This document shows positions 45,524-54,249 of a stretch of DNA of 64,000 nucleotides, piece by piece (the stretch's first letter is position 1; each line of letters starts with the position of its first letter). Source of the stretch: Salinibacter grassmerensis (GTDB lineage: Bacteria; Bacteroidota; Rhodothermia; Rhodothermales; Salinibacteraceae); assembly GCF_947077765.1 (NCBI RefSeq), contig NZ_CAMTTF010000002.1:620001-684000 (forward strand). Reading direction: 5' to 3'. The position numbers and the translations under genes were made by a program. The notes below the pieces were generated by a model. It was not told the origin of the DNA, searched no databases, and saw only the letters and a program-made list of their open reading frames with translations.

Positions 45524-48352
45524 ATGCCTCCTGATTCTCTGTCCGACGTGGAGAAGTGCTCCACAGGCCCCCTTGTTGAGCGACCCGACGCGCTGAAAGA
45601 ATTCGTGGAAGCCACGCCGGCCCCGGTCGCCATGCTCGATGACGACTGGCGCATCATCACGCACAGCCGGGCGTGGTTGGAGGTTTTTCAGAACGAGGGA
45701 GACGAAACCCGCAACCCTATTGCCCTCGACCGAATTGAGACCAGCGGCCACGCAGCGCCCGCCCGCGAGGCCCTCCCTGCCCCGACGGATCAGCGGACGT
45801 TCTTCGAGGTGTTTGCCGACCCCGATGACGAGTGGCGGTCTGCGTTTTTGCGCAGCCTTGAGGAGAAGAGCAGCCAGCGTGGCCACGAACAACGGCTCTC
45901 CCAGCCAGACGGGCCCACGTACCGGATGGACTGGGAGGTGCGACCATGGCAGACCAAGAACGGCTCGGAGCGGGGCGTACTCCTCTCCGTTATTGATCGG
46001 ACGGAGGAGCGGCACGCCAAGGGCCTGCGGCGCCAGGTGGATCACCGCTTCGACAAGCTCGTCGGCACGATCAGTGAGGGGGTGCTCCTCATGGACGACA
46101 ACGGGGTGTTTCGGGACGGAAACGAGGCCGCCCAGAACATTCTTGGCCGGCCCCTTGACGAAATCATCGGCAGCCGGTTCGACGACGACATCTGGAACGG
46201 GCTGCGGGAGGACGGCAGCCCGCTCCCCAACGTCGAGTTTCCGTTCTGGCGGGCCTACGTCGAGCGGGAGCCGGTGCAGGAGGAGGTGATGGGCGTGTAT
46301 CCCCCCGACGCGCCACCGCGATGGATCCGGGTGAACGCCCAGCCGCTGTTCCGAAGCGGCCAGGAGGCCCCGTACGCCGTGCTCGTCTCGTTCGACGACA
46401 TCACCGACGAACGGCTCAAGGAAGAGGCGCTGCAAACTTCTCGCGACCTCCTGTCGAGCGTCCTCAGCAGCTCGCTTGACGGGATCATTGTCTTCTCGGC
46501 GATCCGGAACGCGGGCGACACCATCGCCGACTTCGAATGTGTGCTGGTCAACCCTCAGGCGGAGAAGCTCTTCGAGAGCACGGCCGAGGACATTGTCGGC
46601 ATGCGACTGCGAGAAGACATGCCCCAGCAGGAAGACAAGGGGCTGTTCGACGCGTACCGCGAGGTCGTCGAGACCGGCGAGCCGGCCGAGATGGAAGTCC
46701 ACTACGACGCCGATGGGCAGGATGTCTGGTTTCAGGTGATGGCCGTCAAGGTGGAAAACGGTGTGGCCGTCACCTACCGCGACATCACCGACCGGAAGGA
46801 GGCCGAACGCCAAATCCGCGAGCAGGCCCAACTTCTCGACAAGGCCCGCGACGCAATCCTGGCCCACGACCTAGACGGCCGGATCGTCTACTGGAACAAA
46901 AGTGCCGAGCGCCTCACCGGCTGGTCGAAGGACGAGGTTCTGGGCGCGCACGCCCACGACTGCCTCTATGCCCCCAACGAGGAGGACAAGCTTCAGCAGT
47001 GCCACGAGACGATGATGGCGGAGGGGGAATGGACCGGGGAGCTCCACATGCGCACGGACGACGACGAGGAGCGCATCGTCGAGAGCCGATGGTCGCTTGT
47101 GCGCGACAACACCGGAGAGCCGAAGCACGTGCTCGTCATCAACACCGACATCACTGAGCGGAAGCGTCTGGAGTCGCAGTTCCTGCGGTCCCAGCGCATG
47201 GAGAGCCTCGGGCGGCTCGTGGGCGGGATTGCGCACGACCTGGGCAACCTGCTGGTGCCCATTACCCTCGGGGTGAAGGTGCTCAAACGCCGCGTGGGCG
47301 ACACCGACGACAAGGTAGACCAGACGCTCTCGATGATTCAGAAGAGCGCTGATCGCGGCTCCGATATGGTCGAGCAGGTGCTGGCCTTTGCTCGCGGCGT
47401 GGAGGGGGAGCGGGTGGCCCTCCAGCCGGAATTGATTGTGGAGGAGGTGGAGGAAATGACGGAGGAGACCTTCCCGGAGGACGTGGAGGTGCGTACCCGA
47501 ACGGACGCAGACCTGTGCCCGGTCGTGGGAGACGCGACGCAGATCCAGCAGGTGCTCATGAACCTGTGCGTCAATGCGCGGGACGCCATGCCCGACGGCG
47601 GTACGCTCACCGTTGACGCCCGCAACATCGACTTCACCGAGCGAGAGGCCCGTCGCAACATCGAGGCGGAACCGGGCGACTACGTTCGCATTGCGGTGCA
47701 CGACACCGGCACTGGCATGCCCGACGACGTGGCCGACAAGATCTTCGAGCCCTTCTTCACGACGAAGGAGGAGGGCGAGGGCACCGGGCTGGGGCTGTCC
47801 ACGGCCTACAGCATCATCCAGAGTCACGACGGGTTCATGGACGTGGAGAGTGAAGAGGGAGAGGGCACGACCTTCTGGATTTATCTGCCCGCCGCCGACG
47901 AGGATGTGACCGTAGAGACCGCGTCTACGACCAATGGGGAGGCGGAGCACGAGCGTCCATCGTTCGACGGGGAGGGAACGCAGGTGCTGGTGGTGGACGA
48001 CGAGGAGTTCGTGCTGGAGTCGGCGCAGCAGACGCTGGAGGTGGCCGGGTACGAGGTCCAGACGGCCCTCGACGCGGCGGCGGCCCTACGGGTCATGCAG
48101 AAAGAGGCCATCGACCTCGTCATCACTGATCTCCGCATGCCGGAGATGAGCGGACTGGATCTGATTCGGCGGCTCCAGGAGCAGCACCCGGACTTGCCGA
48201 TCGTGGCCGCCAGCGGGGTGGCCGACGGGCGTACCGAAGAGGCCCTTGAGGCCGGGGCGCAGACCTTCCTCGCCAAGCCTTTCACCGCGGAGAAGCTCGA
48301 AGCAGCCCTGCAGGAGGCCCTCCAGACCTCCGAGGAAGCCGCGGCGCGATAG
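45524..48352 (+). CDS. Soluble PAS-domain hybrid histidine kinase with C-terminal receiver
   Basis: 942 residues, no transmembrane helix. Four PAS-like domains occupy about 20-555 ('DGIIVFSAIRNAGDTIADFE', 'ILAHDLDGRIVYWNKSAERL'). HisKA has His571 in 'VGGIAHDLGNLLVPITL'. HATPase motifs are 'NLCVNARDAMPDGG', 'DTGTGMPD' and 'GTGLGLSTAYSI'. The receiver domain at about 825-940 carries phospho-acceptor Asp869 ('LVITDLRMPEMSGLDL'). Cytoplasmic sensing of redox, light or a small ligand is likely. Partner unknown. Confidence 0.93.
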   Translation: MPPDSLSDVEKCSTGPLVERPDALKEFVEATPAPVAMLDDDWRIITHSRAWLEVFQNEGDETRNPIALDRIETSGHAAPAREALPAPTDQRTFFEVFADPDDEWRSAFLRSLEEKSSQRGHEQRLSQPDGPTYRMDWEVRPWQTKNGSERGVLLSVIDRTEERHAKGLRRQVDHRFDKLVGTISEGVLLMDDNGVFRDGNEAAQNILGRPLDEIIGSRFDDDIWNGLREDGSPLPNVEFPFWRAYVEREPVQEEVMGVYPPDAPPRWIRVNAQPLFRSGQEAPYAVLVSFDDITDERLKEEALQTSRDLLSSVLSSSLDGIIVFSAIRNAGDTIADFECVLVNPQAEKLFESTAEDIVGMRLREDMPQQEDKGLFDAYREVVETGEPAEMEVHYDADGQDVWFQVMAVKVENGVAVTYRDITDRKEAERQIREQAQLLDKARDAILAHDLDGRIVYWNKSAERLTGWSKDEVLGAHAHDCLYAPNEEDKLQQCHETMMAEGEWTGELHMRTDDDEERIVESRWSLVRDNTGEPKHVLVINTDITERKRLESQFLRSQRMESLGRLVGGIAHDLGNLLVPITLGVKVLKRRVGDTDDKVDQTLSMIQKSADRGSDMVEQVLAFARGVEGERVALQPELIVEEVEEMTEETFPEDVEVRTRTDADLCPVVGDATQIQQVLMNLCVNARDAMPDGGTLTVDARNIDFTEREARRNIEAEPGDYVRIAVHDTGTGMPDDVADKIFEPFFTTKEEGEGTGLGLSTAYSIIQSHDGFMDVESEEGEGTTFWIYLPAADEDVTVETASTTNGEAEHERPSFDGEGTQVLVVDDEEFVLESAQQTLEVAGYEVQTALDAAAALRVMQKEAIDLVITDLRMPEMSGLDLIRRLQEQHPDLPIVAASGVADGRTEEALEAGAQTFLAKPFTAEKLEAALQEALQTSEEAAAR

Positions 48353-48598
48353 GAATAGCGTCCGGGCACCAACCTGATGAGGAGGGAACGACTACGATTC
48401 GAACCTTCTGGTCGACCGACGCAGGACTGGGGGAACGCCAAGGAAAGAGCACAGAGGACGTGGTGCAGACCTCCCGACTCCCCAACACCATCTCAACGGG
48501 CGCACAGTGCTCGAGAACACCGACCGTCCCTCGATTCTATCCACCAGGAGCGCTTCCGCTGAGGGGGGGCGTCCGGAAATCCTGAACAGGGCGTCTAG

Positions 48599-49402
48599 AT
48601 GATCCCAAGTCACCCATCCACTGGTTTTGCCTCGGGGCTGCGGCGTGCCCTGAAGAAGGGCATTGTCACCAGTATCCTCGTGGTGGGGGGACTCCTGCTC
48701 TTGTGTGCCCGAGGCTGGGCACAGCCTGCCTCCTGCACCGCGGCGATCGACAACGCGACCGTCGTCATCCCGGATACCGTATCGGTCGTAGGGGAAGGGG
48801 CCCCCTTCTTCCGCCCCGACTCCGTTGCCGTCCTCACGCCGGCCGACACGTGTGTTGGGGCCGCGCGGTGGCGAAAAGCGGGGCGCACGACGATGGCCGT
48901 GGCGGGACGCGGGCCCTTCGAAGAGGCCGGGTTGAGTGACGAGGGGGCGTTTCGCTTCCGTCTCTATGGCGCGCAGGGGGAGCAGCACCGAGACGGAACG
49001 GCAACGTTCGTGGCCTGCAGGCGGGTCGCGGAGGGGCTCAGGGCCTTTTGCCGCGACGACGGACGCTACCAGGACGATGCGATTTACATTTTGCGCACGC
49101 TGCGCCTTGTGCCCCCATCTCCGAATGAGGGGGCCCGCGTGCAAACCCTTCGGCTTCGGGCCCCGGCGCCGAATCCCGTACGGGGCCCGGTGCGCATCCG
49201 CTTCGCGACGCCCGAGCGACAAACGGCCAGCCTGAGGCTATACGACATGCTGGGGCGGGTCGTCCGCACCTTCGGAGGCGGAAGGGTGAAGGGCCGTCAG
49301 GAGGTGCGCGCCGACCTCTCGGGGCTGGCCAGCGGCGCCTACTTCTTGCGGCTGCGGTCCGAGGGGGACACCCGGACTCGTCGGATTACCGTCGTGCGGT
49401 AA
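48599..49402 (+). CDS. Exported protein with T9SS-like C-terminal sorting domain
   Basis: 267 residues. The signal helix 'IVTSILVVGGLLLLCARGWA' is followed by a Cys-containing domain of unknown function. A C-terminal region of about 75 residues reads 'PAPNPVRGPVRIRFATPE', 'LRLYDMLGRVVRTF' and 'GLASGAYFLRLRSEGDTRTR'. That pattern is the Por secretion system type A sorting domain of Bacteroidota. It suggests surface display or release, if a type 9 system is present elsewhere. Confidence 0.8.
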   Translation: MIPSHPSTGFASGLRRALKKGIVTSILVVGGLLLLCARGWAQPASCTAAIDNATVVIPDTVSVVGEGAPFFRPDSVAVLTPADTCVGAARWRKAGRTTMAVAGRGPFEEAGLSDEGAFRFRLYGAQGEQHRDGTATFVACRRVAEGLRAFCRDDGRYQDDAIYILRTLRLVPPSPNEGARVQTLRLRAPAPNPVRGPVRIRFATPERQTASLRLYDMLGRVVRTFGGGRVKGRQEVRADLSGLASGAYFLRLRSEGDTRTRRITVVR

Positions 49403-49608
49403 TCGCATGTCTGTCTTCGTCGTGCCGGGCCCTGGGCGCCCTCATCGACGCCCGCTGACGCCGTCGCTGGGCCGCGTGGACCGCCCGGAGCGCCGACATC
49501 TGCACGAAAACCCACACGTAACCAAACTGTGGTGATGGGGAGCGAACCCCCGTCGCCAGAGGACCGTTTTGCTCTCCCGTTTTTCTATTGCTCCGTCGAT
49601 CCAAACGC

Positions 49609-51219
49609 ATGAGTTGGCTCACCCGCCTTGCCCACCGCGACGACGCCACCCTGAACACACGCACCGAGCCGGCCCCGGCCGGCCCCGACGCGCCCCACGC
49701 CGTTGTCGTCGGCGCCGGGATGGGCGGACTTGCCTCTGCCGTCCGGCTGCGGGCGCGCGGCTTTCGCGTGACGCTCCTCGACCGCCTCGACCAACCTGGT
49801 GGTCGGGCGCGCGTGTTCGAACAAGACGGCTTCACGTTCGACGCCGGGCCCACCGTCATCACCGCGCCGTTTCTGTTCGAGGAGCTCTGGTCCCTCTGCG
49901 GACGTGACCTCGAGGACGACGTGGAGCTCGTGCCCGTCGACCCCTTCTACCGCATTCGCTTCAACGACGGGACGGCTTTCAACTACACGGGCGACACGGA
50001 GGAAATGGTGGAGGAAATTCGCCGCTTCGCGCCGGAGGACGTGGACGGATACCGTCGCTTCCTGGAAAAGAGCGAAGAAATCTTTGAGGTTGGCTTCGAG
50101 GAACTCGGGCATGTGCCGTTCGACAACATCTCGGACATGCTCCGCATCGTGCCGGCGATGATGAAGTTGCAGAGCCACCGCACGGTGCACAGCCTCGTCT
50201 CCAAGTACATCTCTCATCCCAAGATCCGGAAGGTGCTGTCCTTCCACCCGCTGCTGGTGGGCGGGAATCCGTTCAGCACGACGTCCATCTACACGCTTAT
50301 TGCTCATCTGGAGCGCAAGTGGGGCGTGTGGTACGCCATGGGAGGCACCGGCTCGCTCGTGCAGGGCCTGTCGGATCTCCTCGCGGACCTCGACGTCACG
50401 CAGCGCTATGGTGCGGAGGTCGATCAGATCCTCGTGGAGAACGAGACGGCGAGTGGGGTGCGCCTCTCCTCGGGCGAGGAAATTCCCGCCGACCTCGTGG
50501 TGTCCAACGCCGACGTGGGCTGGACCTACCGTCATCTCGTGGCGTCCGAGCACCGCGACACGTGGACGGACAGCAAGGTGGAAGACATGGACTACTCCAT
50601 GAGCCTGTTCGTCTGGTACTTCGGGACAGACCGCACCTACGAGGATGTAGAGCACCACTCCATCCTGCTGGGGCCGCGGTACAAGGGCCTGCTCGACGAT
50701 ATCTTCGACCACAAGGAGTTGGCCGACGACTTTAGTCTCTACCTGCACCGCCCCACGAAGACAGATCCGTCGATGGCGCCCGACGGCCACGACGCGTTCT
50801 ATGTCCTTTCGCCGGTGCCGCACCTGGAAAGCGGGGTGGACTGGCGCCAGCAGGCCGAGCCCTACCGGCAGGCCGTGGAGGAGTACCTGGCCGACACGGT
50901 GCTGCCGGACCTTGGGGACCATCTCGTCACGAGTCGCATGCTCACGCCCCGTGAGTTTAAGACGGACTACAAGTCGCTCAAGGGCGCGGCGTTTAGCATG
51001 GAGCCGAAACTCACGCAGAGTGCCTGGTTCCGGCCCCACAACCAAAGCGAAGACGTGGAGCACCTCTACTTCGCCGGGGCTGGTACCCATCCTGGGGCCG
51101 GCCTGCCGGGTGTGCTCTCATCGGCCCGTGTGCTGGATACGATCGTGCCGGATCCCGACGCGTTCGACGTGTCCGTCCCGCAGAACGGAGCTGGAGCACG
51201 CGCGGAGGCGGTCGCGTAA
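49609..51219 (+). CDS. crtI: Phytoene desaturase (CrtI family)
   Basis: 536 residues. The FAD-binding motif 'AVVVGAGMGGLASAVRLRAR' and the CrtI N-terminal block 'GGRARVFEQDGFTFDAGPTV' are present. 'KVLSFHPLLVGGNPFSTTS' and the C-terminal 'YFAGAGTHPGAGLPGVLSSA' complete the signature. It desaturates phytoene towards lycopene, in this lineage presumably for salinixanthin-type carotenoids. ATG 49609 is chosen over 49588. The J-domain gene follows after 9 bp. Confidence 0.94.
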   Translation: MSWLTRLAHRDDATLNTRTEPAPAGPDAPHAVVVGAGMGGLASAVRLRARGFRVTLLDRLDQPGGRARVFEQDGFTFDAGPTVITAPFLFEELWSLCGRDLEDDVELVPVDPFYRIRFNDGTAFNYTGDTEEMVEEIRRFAPEDVDGYRRFLEKSEEIFEVGFEELGHVPFDNISDMLRIVPAMMKLQSHRTVHSLVSKYISHPKIRKVLSFHPLLVGGNPFSTTSIYTLIAHLERKWGVWYAMGGTGSLVQGLSDLLADLDVTQRYGAEVDQILVENETASGVRLSSGEEIPADLVVSNADVGWTYRHLVASEHRDTWTDSKVEDMDYSMSLFVWYFGTDRTYEDVEHHSILLGPRYKGLLDDIFDHKELADDFSLYLHRPTKTDPSMAPDGHDAFYVLSPVPHLESGVDWRQQAEPYRQAVEEYLADTVLPDLGDHLVTSRMLTPREFKTDYKSLKGAAFSMEPKLTQSAWFRPHNQSEDVEHLYFAGAGTHPGAGLPGVLSSARVLDTIVPDPDAFDVSVPQNGAGARAEAVA

Positions 51220-51228
51220 CAGGGTCCC

Positions 51229-51999
51229 ATGTCCCGCTCCGACGACGCATCGCCGCCCGACTACTACGCGCGGCTTGGCGTGCAGCCCTCGGCCTCGGCC
51301 GACGAGATACGTGCAGCCTACCGCGAAAAGGCGCACGAAACGCATCCGGACCACAACCCAGATGACCCGAAGGCCGCCGAGCGGTTTCAGACGGTCAGAG
51401 AGGCGTACCAAGTGTTGCGCGATCCGGATCGCCGCGAATCCTACGATCGCGCCCGAAGGTCCCCGCAGGTGCCGGAAGTGCTCCGGATCACCCAGCAGGC
51501 CCCGGCGGGCTGTGGCGGGTACCTCTGGCGGGTCTTCGCGGGCCTCGCCGCGGTCGGCGTCTTCTTCGTGCTCGAAGCCCTGGGCGTATGGGCGGCCGAC
51601 GTATGGACCCTCTCGCTGGCCGTGGGGGGCGGGGCGCTCGTGGCGGGCCTCATTACGGCCCTCGTCGCACGCCGCTTTCCGGACGAGGCCACGGACGTCT
51701 CGTTTCGCCTCGATGCCCAGCATCTTCAGATGCGGGCCGACGGACGGACCGTACTCCGCGTGGGATGGGACCGCGTAGACCGGGTGGAAGTCCGGGACGG
51801 GGGACAGATGGTGATGCGGGTGGCCCCGGCGGCCGCACAGGGGTTGCGCCCGGTGCCGCCGGTCCTGATGGCCGTCGACGACCGTAGCGACGGCGCGCTG
51901 CTTCGATTTGATCTTTCGGAGACCGACGTCCCACAGCACGTCCTTGCCTCATTTCTTCGGGCCACCGACCCGATTCCGGCGTCGCCGGCGGACAAATAG
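51229..51999 (+). CDS. Membrane-anchored J-domain protein
   Basis: 256 residues. An N-terminal J-domain carries the Hsp70-stimulating HPD at 39-41 ('YREKAHETHPDHNPDD'). Two helices lie at about 97-138 ('VFAGLAAVGVFFVLEALGVW'). A cytosolic domain of about 115 residues follows ('VSFRLDAQHLQMRADGRTV'), similar to small PH-like or DUF modules. There are no Gly/Phe or zinc domains. Probably recruits DnaK to the membrane. It is 9 bp downstream of crtI; whether this co-transcription is functional is unknown. Confidence 0.85.
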   Translation: MSRSDDASPPDYYARLGVQPSASADEIRAAYREKAHETHPDHNPDDPKAAERFQTVREAYQVLRDPDRRESYDRARRSPQVPEVLRITQQAPAGCGGYLWRVFAGLAAVGVFFVLEALGVWAADVWTLSLAVGGGALVAGLITALVARRFPDEATDVSFRLDAQHLQMRADGRTVLRVGWDRVDRVEVRDGGQMVMRVAPAAAQGLRPVPPVLMAVDDRSDGALLRFDLSETDVPQHVLASFLRATDPIPASPADK

Positions 52000-52109
52000 A
52001 CTGGTTCTGAGAGCGCCCGGGGCGCGCCGGGGGTGGACAAACTCAGAGGCAGCCCGTATCCTTCGGGTAGATCTCGTCGTGCTCCGTTCCATCGTCGCCG
52101 CCCGGTCCG

Positions 52110-52502
52110 ATGGCGCATCCGTCCGTTCCGTCCGACAAAACGAAAGGCCAAATCGAGGCCGCGGTTACCGAGGCCATCACGCAGTTTGAGCGGGACTATT
52201 TAGGCCGGGGGCCGAAGCAGGCGAAATCCTTTGTCGTCGAGAACCTGGTCATCGTCAAGCTGCAGGGCATTCTGAGCCCGGCGGAGCGCCAGTTGAGTCA
52301 CGAGAACGGAGGGGTGGAGCTCATCAAGAAGATGCGCACGCGACTGATTGAGAGCTCCAGCGAGGATCTATCCGACCTCGTGGCGGACGAGACGGGGATC
52401 GACGTCGTCAGCATGCACACCGACATCAGCGCCCGGACCGGCGAGCGCGTCTTTGTCTTTAGCCTCGACGCGGACCTGGAAACCGCCCTGCAAAACCGAT
52501 AA
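52110..52502 (+). CDS. mpsC: MpsC/DUF2294 protein
   Basis: 130 residues matching DUF2294 (MpsC): 'TEAITQFERDYLGRGPKQAK', 'VIVKLQGILSPAERQLSH', 'DVVSMHTDISARTGERVFVF'. MpsC is the small third component of the MpsABC system, whose A and B parts are the DabB- and DabA-type bicarbonate-uptake pair encoded immediately downstream. Its biochemical function is not known. A structured RNA region separates it from dabB. Confidence 0.82.
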   Translation: MAHPSVPSDKTKGQIEAAVTEAITQFERDYLGRGPKQAKSFVVENLVIVKLQGILSPAERQLSHENGGVELIKKMRTRLIESSSEDLSDLVADETGIDVVSMHTDISARTGERVFVFSLDADLETALQNR

Positions 52503-52569
52503 GAACCCCCCGTAAAGTTTCGGTGAGAGTGGGGAGGAGCCCTTGTTCCGTTCACAGACGGGGCATATG

Positions 52570-52648
52570 TTTGCGTTTGGCTGATGAAACGGAGCGCCCA
52601 TGGGGCGGGCCGGCTCTTCAGCCTCCTTATTCTGCTCCGGCACGCAAG
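52570..52648 (+). ncRNA. Candidate cis-regulatory RNA upstream of dabBA
   Basis: P1: TTTGCGT (52570-52576) with ACGCAAG (52642-52648). P2: CGGAGC (52590-52595) with GCTCCG (52634-52639). Inside P2 are two hairpins, GCCC-ATG-GGGC (52596-52606) and GGCT-CTTC-AGCC (52612-52623), giving a three-way junction. It is followed by an intrinsic terminator, the usual layout of a riboswitch or attenuator. It matches no riboswitch consensus known to me. Confidence 0.45.
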
Positions 52649-52688
52649 CCGCGCACACGCTCGACCCGGGCGGGTGCAACGACTGTAG

Positions 52689-52732
52689 GCCGACATTCAG
52701 CGCTCTGGTAGCGCTGCGTGTCGGTCTTTTTT
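52689..52732 (+). terminator. Intrinsic terminator in the dab leader
   Basis: GCCGACA pairs with TGTCGGT (52689-52695 with 52719-52725). AGCGCT pairs with AGCGCT (52699-52704 with 52710-52715) around a 5-nt loop. A TTTTTTG tract follows. It lies 78 bp before the dabB start, so it either ends the mpsC transcript or attenuates dabBA. Confidence 0.85.
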
Positions 52733-52809
52733 GTTTGTGGGGCGCCTTCGGGCCCAGGTGCACGGAGCAGTCGCCAAACGACATTGTGCGCATTGACCCT
52801 CGACACTGG

Positions 52810-54249
52810 ATGTCCCGATCCACCTCCTCGGCTCTGCCGCTCGTGTGTACGCGTCTCGCGTGGGGCCTCTTTGCCCTCAGCCTTAGCCTGCTCGTCTGGG
52901 CCCCGGATCCGGAGTGGGCCGGTGACGCCTTCCTACGGGCCGATGGCCTCACCCGAGTGATGGCGCTCGTGACGACGTTTGTGAGTGGCATCGTGCACAG
53001 CTTTTCGCGCCGGTACATGGCGGGGGCGAAGCGCCTGGACGCCTTCTATATCCGCCTCTTCGGGCTCACGCTGATCGTGCTGGTGTTGACGGCGGCCAAC
53101 CACCTCGTTTTGTTTGCGGGGGCGTGGGCGGCGATGGGCTGGGTGCTGGCCGATCTGATTGGACACGTCCGGGGCTGGCCGCAGGCGCGGGCGGCCTCGC
53201 GGTACGCCCGGCAGCATTTCCTCGGGGGCAGCGCCCTGCTGGCGGGCGCGCTCGGGCTGCTGGGGGGGAGCGCGGGAGCGTGGACCATTAGCGGCGTACT
53301 GGCGGCCACGGGGACGCTCCCGACGCTCGTCGTGGCGGGGGCTGCCGGCCTGCTGCTCCTCGCCGCGATGGTGCAGTCGGCCCTGGTGCCGTTTCACCGG
53401 TGGCTGCTCTCGTCGATGACGGCCCCGACTCCGGTCTCCGGGTTCATGCACGCGGGCCTCGTGAACGCGGGTGGGGTGCTCCTTGCGCGGTTTGCGCCCG
53501 TCGTGTTCGAGCTGCCCGCCGTGATGTGGGCCATCGTTCTTGTGGGGGGCGTCAGTGCGCTGCTGGGGCAGGCCTGGATGCTCGTGCAGACCGACGTGAA
53601 GCGGCAACTAGGCTCCTCTACGGTGGCCCAGATGGGGTTCATGGTGCTGCAGTGCGGGCTGGGCTTCGTGCCCGCCGCCATTGCCCACCTGATCCTGCAC
53701 GGGTTCTACAAGGCCTATCTCTTCCTCGCGGCCGGGTCGGCGGTGGAGCACACCACGCCGGAGCGCCCCGAGGCCCCGAGCACGGGGGTGACTGGGGGGC
53801 TCGTCACGGCGGCCACGGCAGTCGGAGGGGGCGCCCTGTTTGCCGTGCTTACGGGCAAGTCGCTGACTGCCCTCAACAGTGGGACCGTGCTCGTGCTCTT
53901 CGTGGTGCTGGCGGTTCTGCACGCCACCCGCACGCTCGTGCGGCGCACATCGCTCCCCCGATCTGTGCGCACCTGGCTCATCCCAGTCGTCCTGTTGCCC
54001 ACCCTGGTGCTGTATGCTGGTGTCTACAAGGGTGTGGGGGCGCTCTTTTCGGACGTGCCCTCGGCCGTAACCCCCACCGGCCTCACGCCGCTGCACGGAG
54101 CGCTCCTGGCGGTCTTCGGGGTGGCTTACATCGCCATGGAGCGCGGGTGGCACCGGGCCAGCACGCGCCTCTACGTGACGCTTCGCAATACGGCCCAGCC
54201 CCTCTCGACTACGCTTCTCAACAACCGCGACCAGTACAATGCCCATTGA
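52810..54249 (+). CDS. dabB: DabB/MpsA: NuoL-type cation-translocating subunit of inorganic carbon transporter
   Basis: 479-residue polytopic protein of the proton-conducting transporter family. The signature 'LVPFHRWLLSSMTAPTPVSG' continues 'FMHAGLVNAGGVLLARFAPV', with 'LLGQAWMLVQTDVKRQLGSS' and 'AHLILHGFYKAYLFLAAGSA' downstream. It is paired with the DUF2309 protein, not with Nuo genes, so it is the energy-coupling half of the DabAB (MpsAB) bicarbonate/CO2 uptake system. ATG 52810 is chosen because the upstream frame runs through the leader RNA. The last 11 bases overlap dabA, implying translational coupling. Confidence 0.92.
   Translation: MSRSTSSALPLVCTRLAWGLFALSLSLLVWAPDPEWAGDAFLRADGLTRVMALVTTFVSGIVHSFSRRYMAGAKRLDAFYIRLFGLTLIVLVLTAANHLVLFAGAWAAMGWVLADLIGHVRGWPQARAASRYARQHFLGGSALLAGALGLLGGSAGAWTISGVLAATGTLPTLVVAGAAGLLLLAAMVQSALVPFHRWLLSSMTAPTPVSGFMHAGLVNAGGVLLARFAPVVFELPAVMWAIVLVGGVSALLGQAWMLVQTDVKRQLGSSTVAQMGFMVLQCGLGFVPAAIAHLILHGFYKAYLFLAAGSAVEHTTPERPEAPSTGVTGGLVTAATAVGGGALFAVLTGKSLTALNSGTVLVLFVVLAVLHATRTLVRRTSLPRSVRTWLIPVVLLPTLVLYAGVYKGVGALFSDVPSAVTPTGLTPLHGALLAVFGVAYIAMERGWHRASTRLYVTLRNTAQPLSTTLLNNRDQYNAH

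Larger units (their letters stand above)
52503..52809 (+). other. 307-bp structured leader between mpsC and dabB
   Basis: Contains a branched RNA fold at 52570-52648, an intrinsic terminator at 52689-52732 and a weak promoter candidate (TTGTTC at 52543-52548, 17 bp, TATGTT at 52566-52571). No protein gene was recognised. Confidence 0.6.

Noticed and set aside
48385-48425. GGTTCGAATC on the minus strand as a tRNA T-loop
   Set aside because: The flanks do not pair as a T-stem and no acceptor or anticodon arms can be drawn.
52570-52648. SAM-I or TPP riboswitch in the dab leader
   Set aside because: GGCTGATGAAAC loosely resembles part of SAM-I, but the GGCAACC and other core boxes are missing, and TPP consensus is absent.
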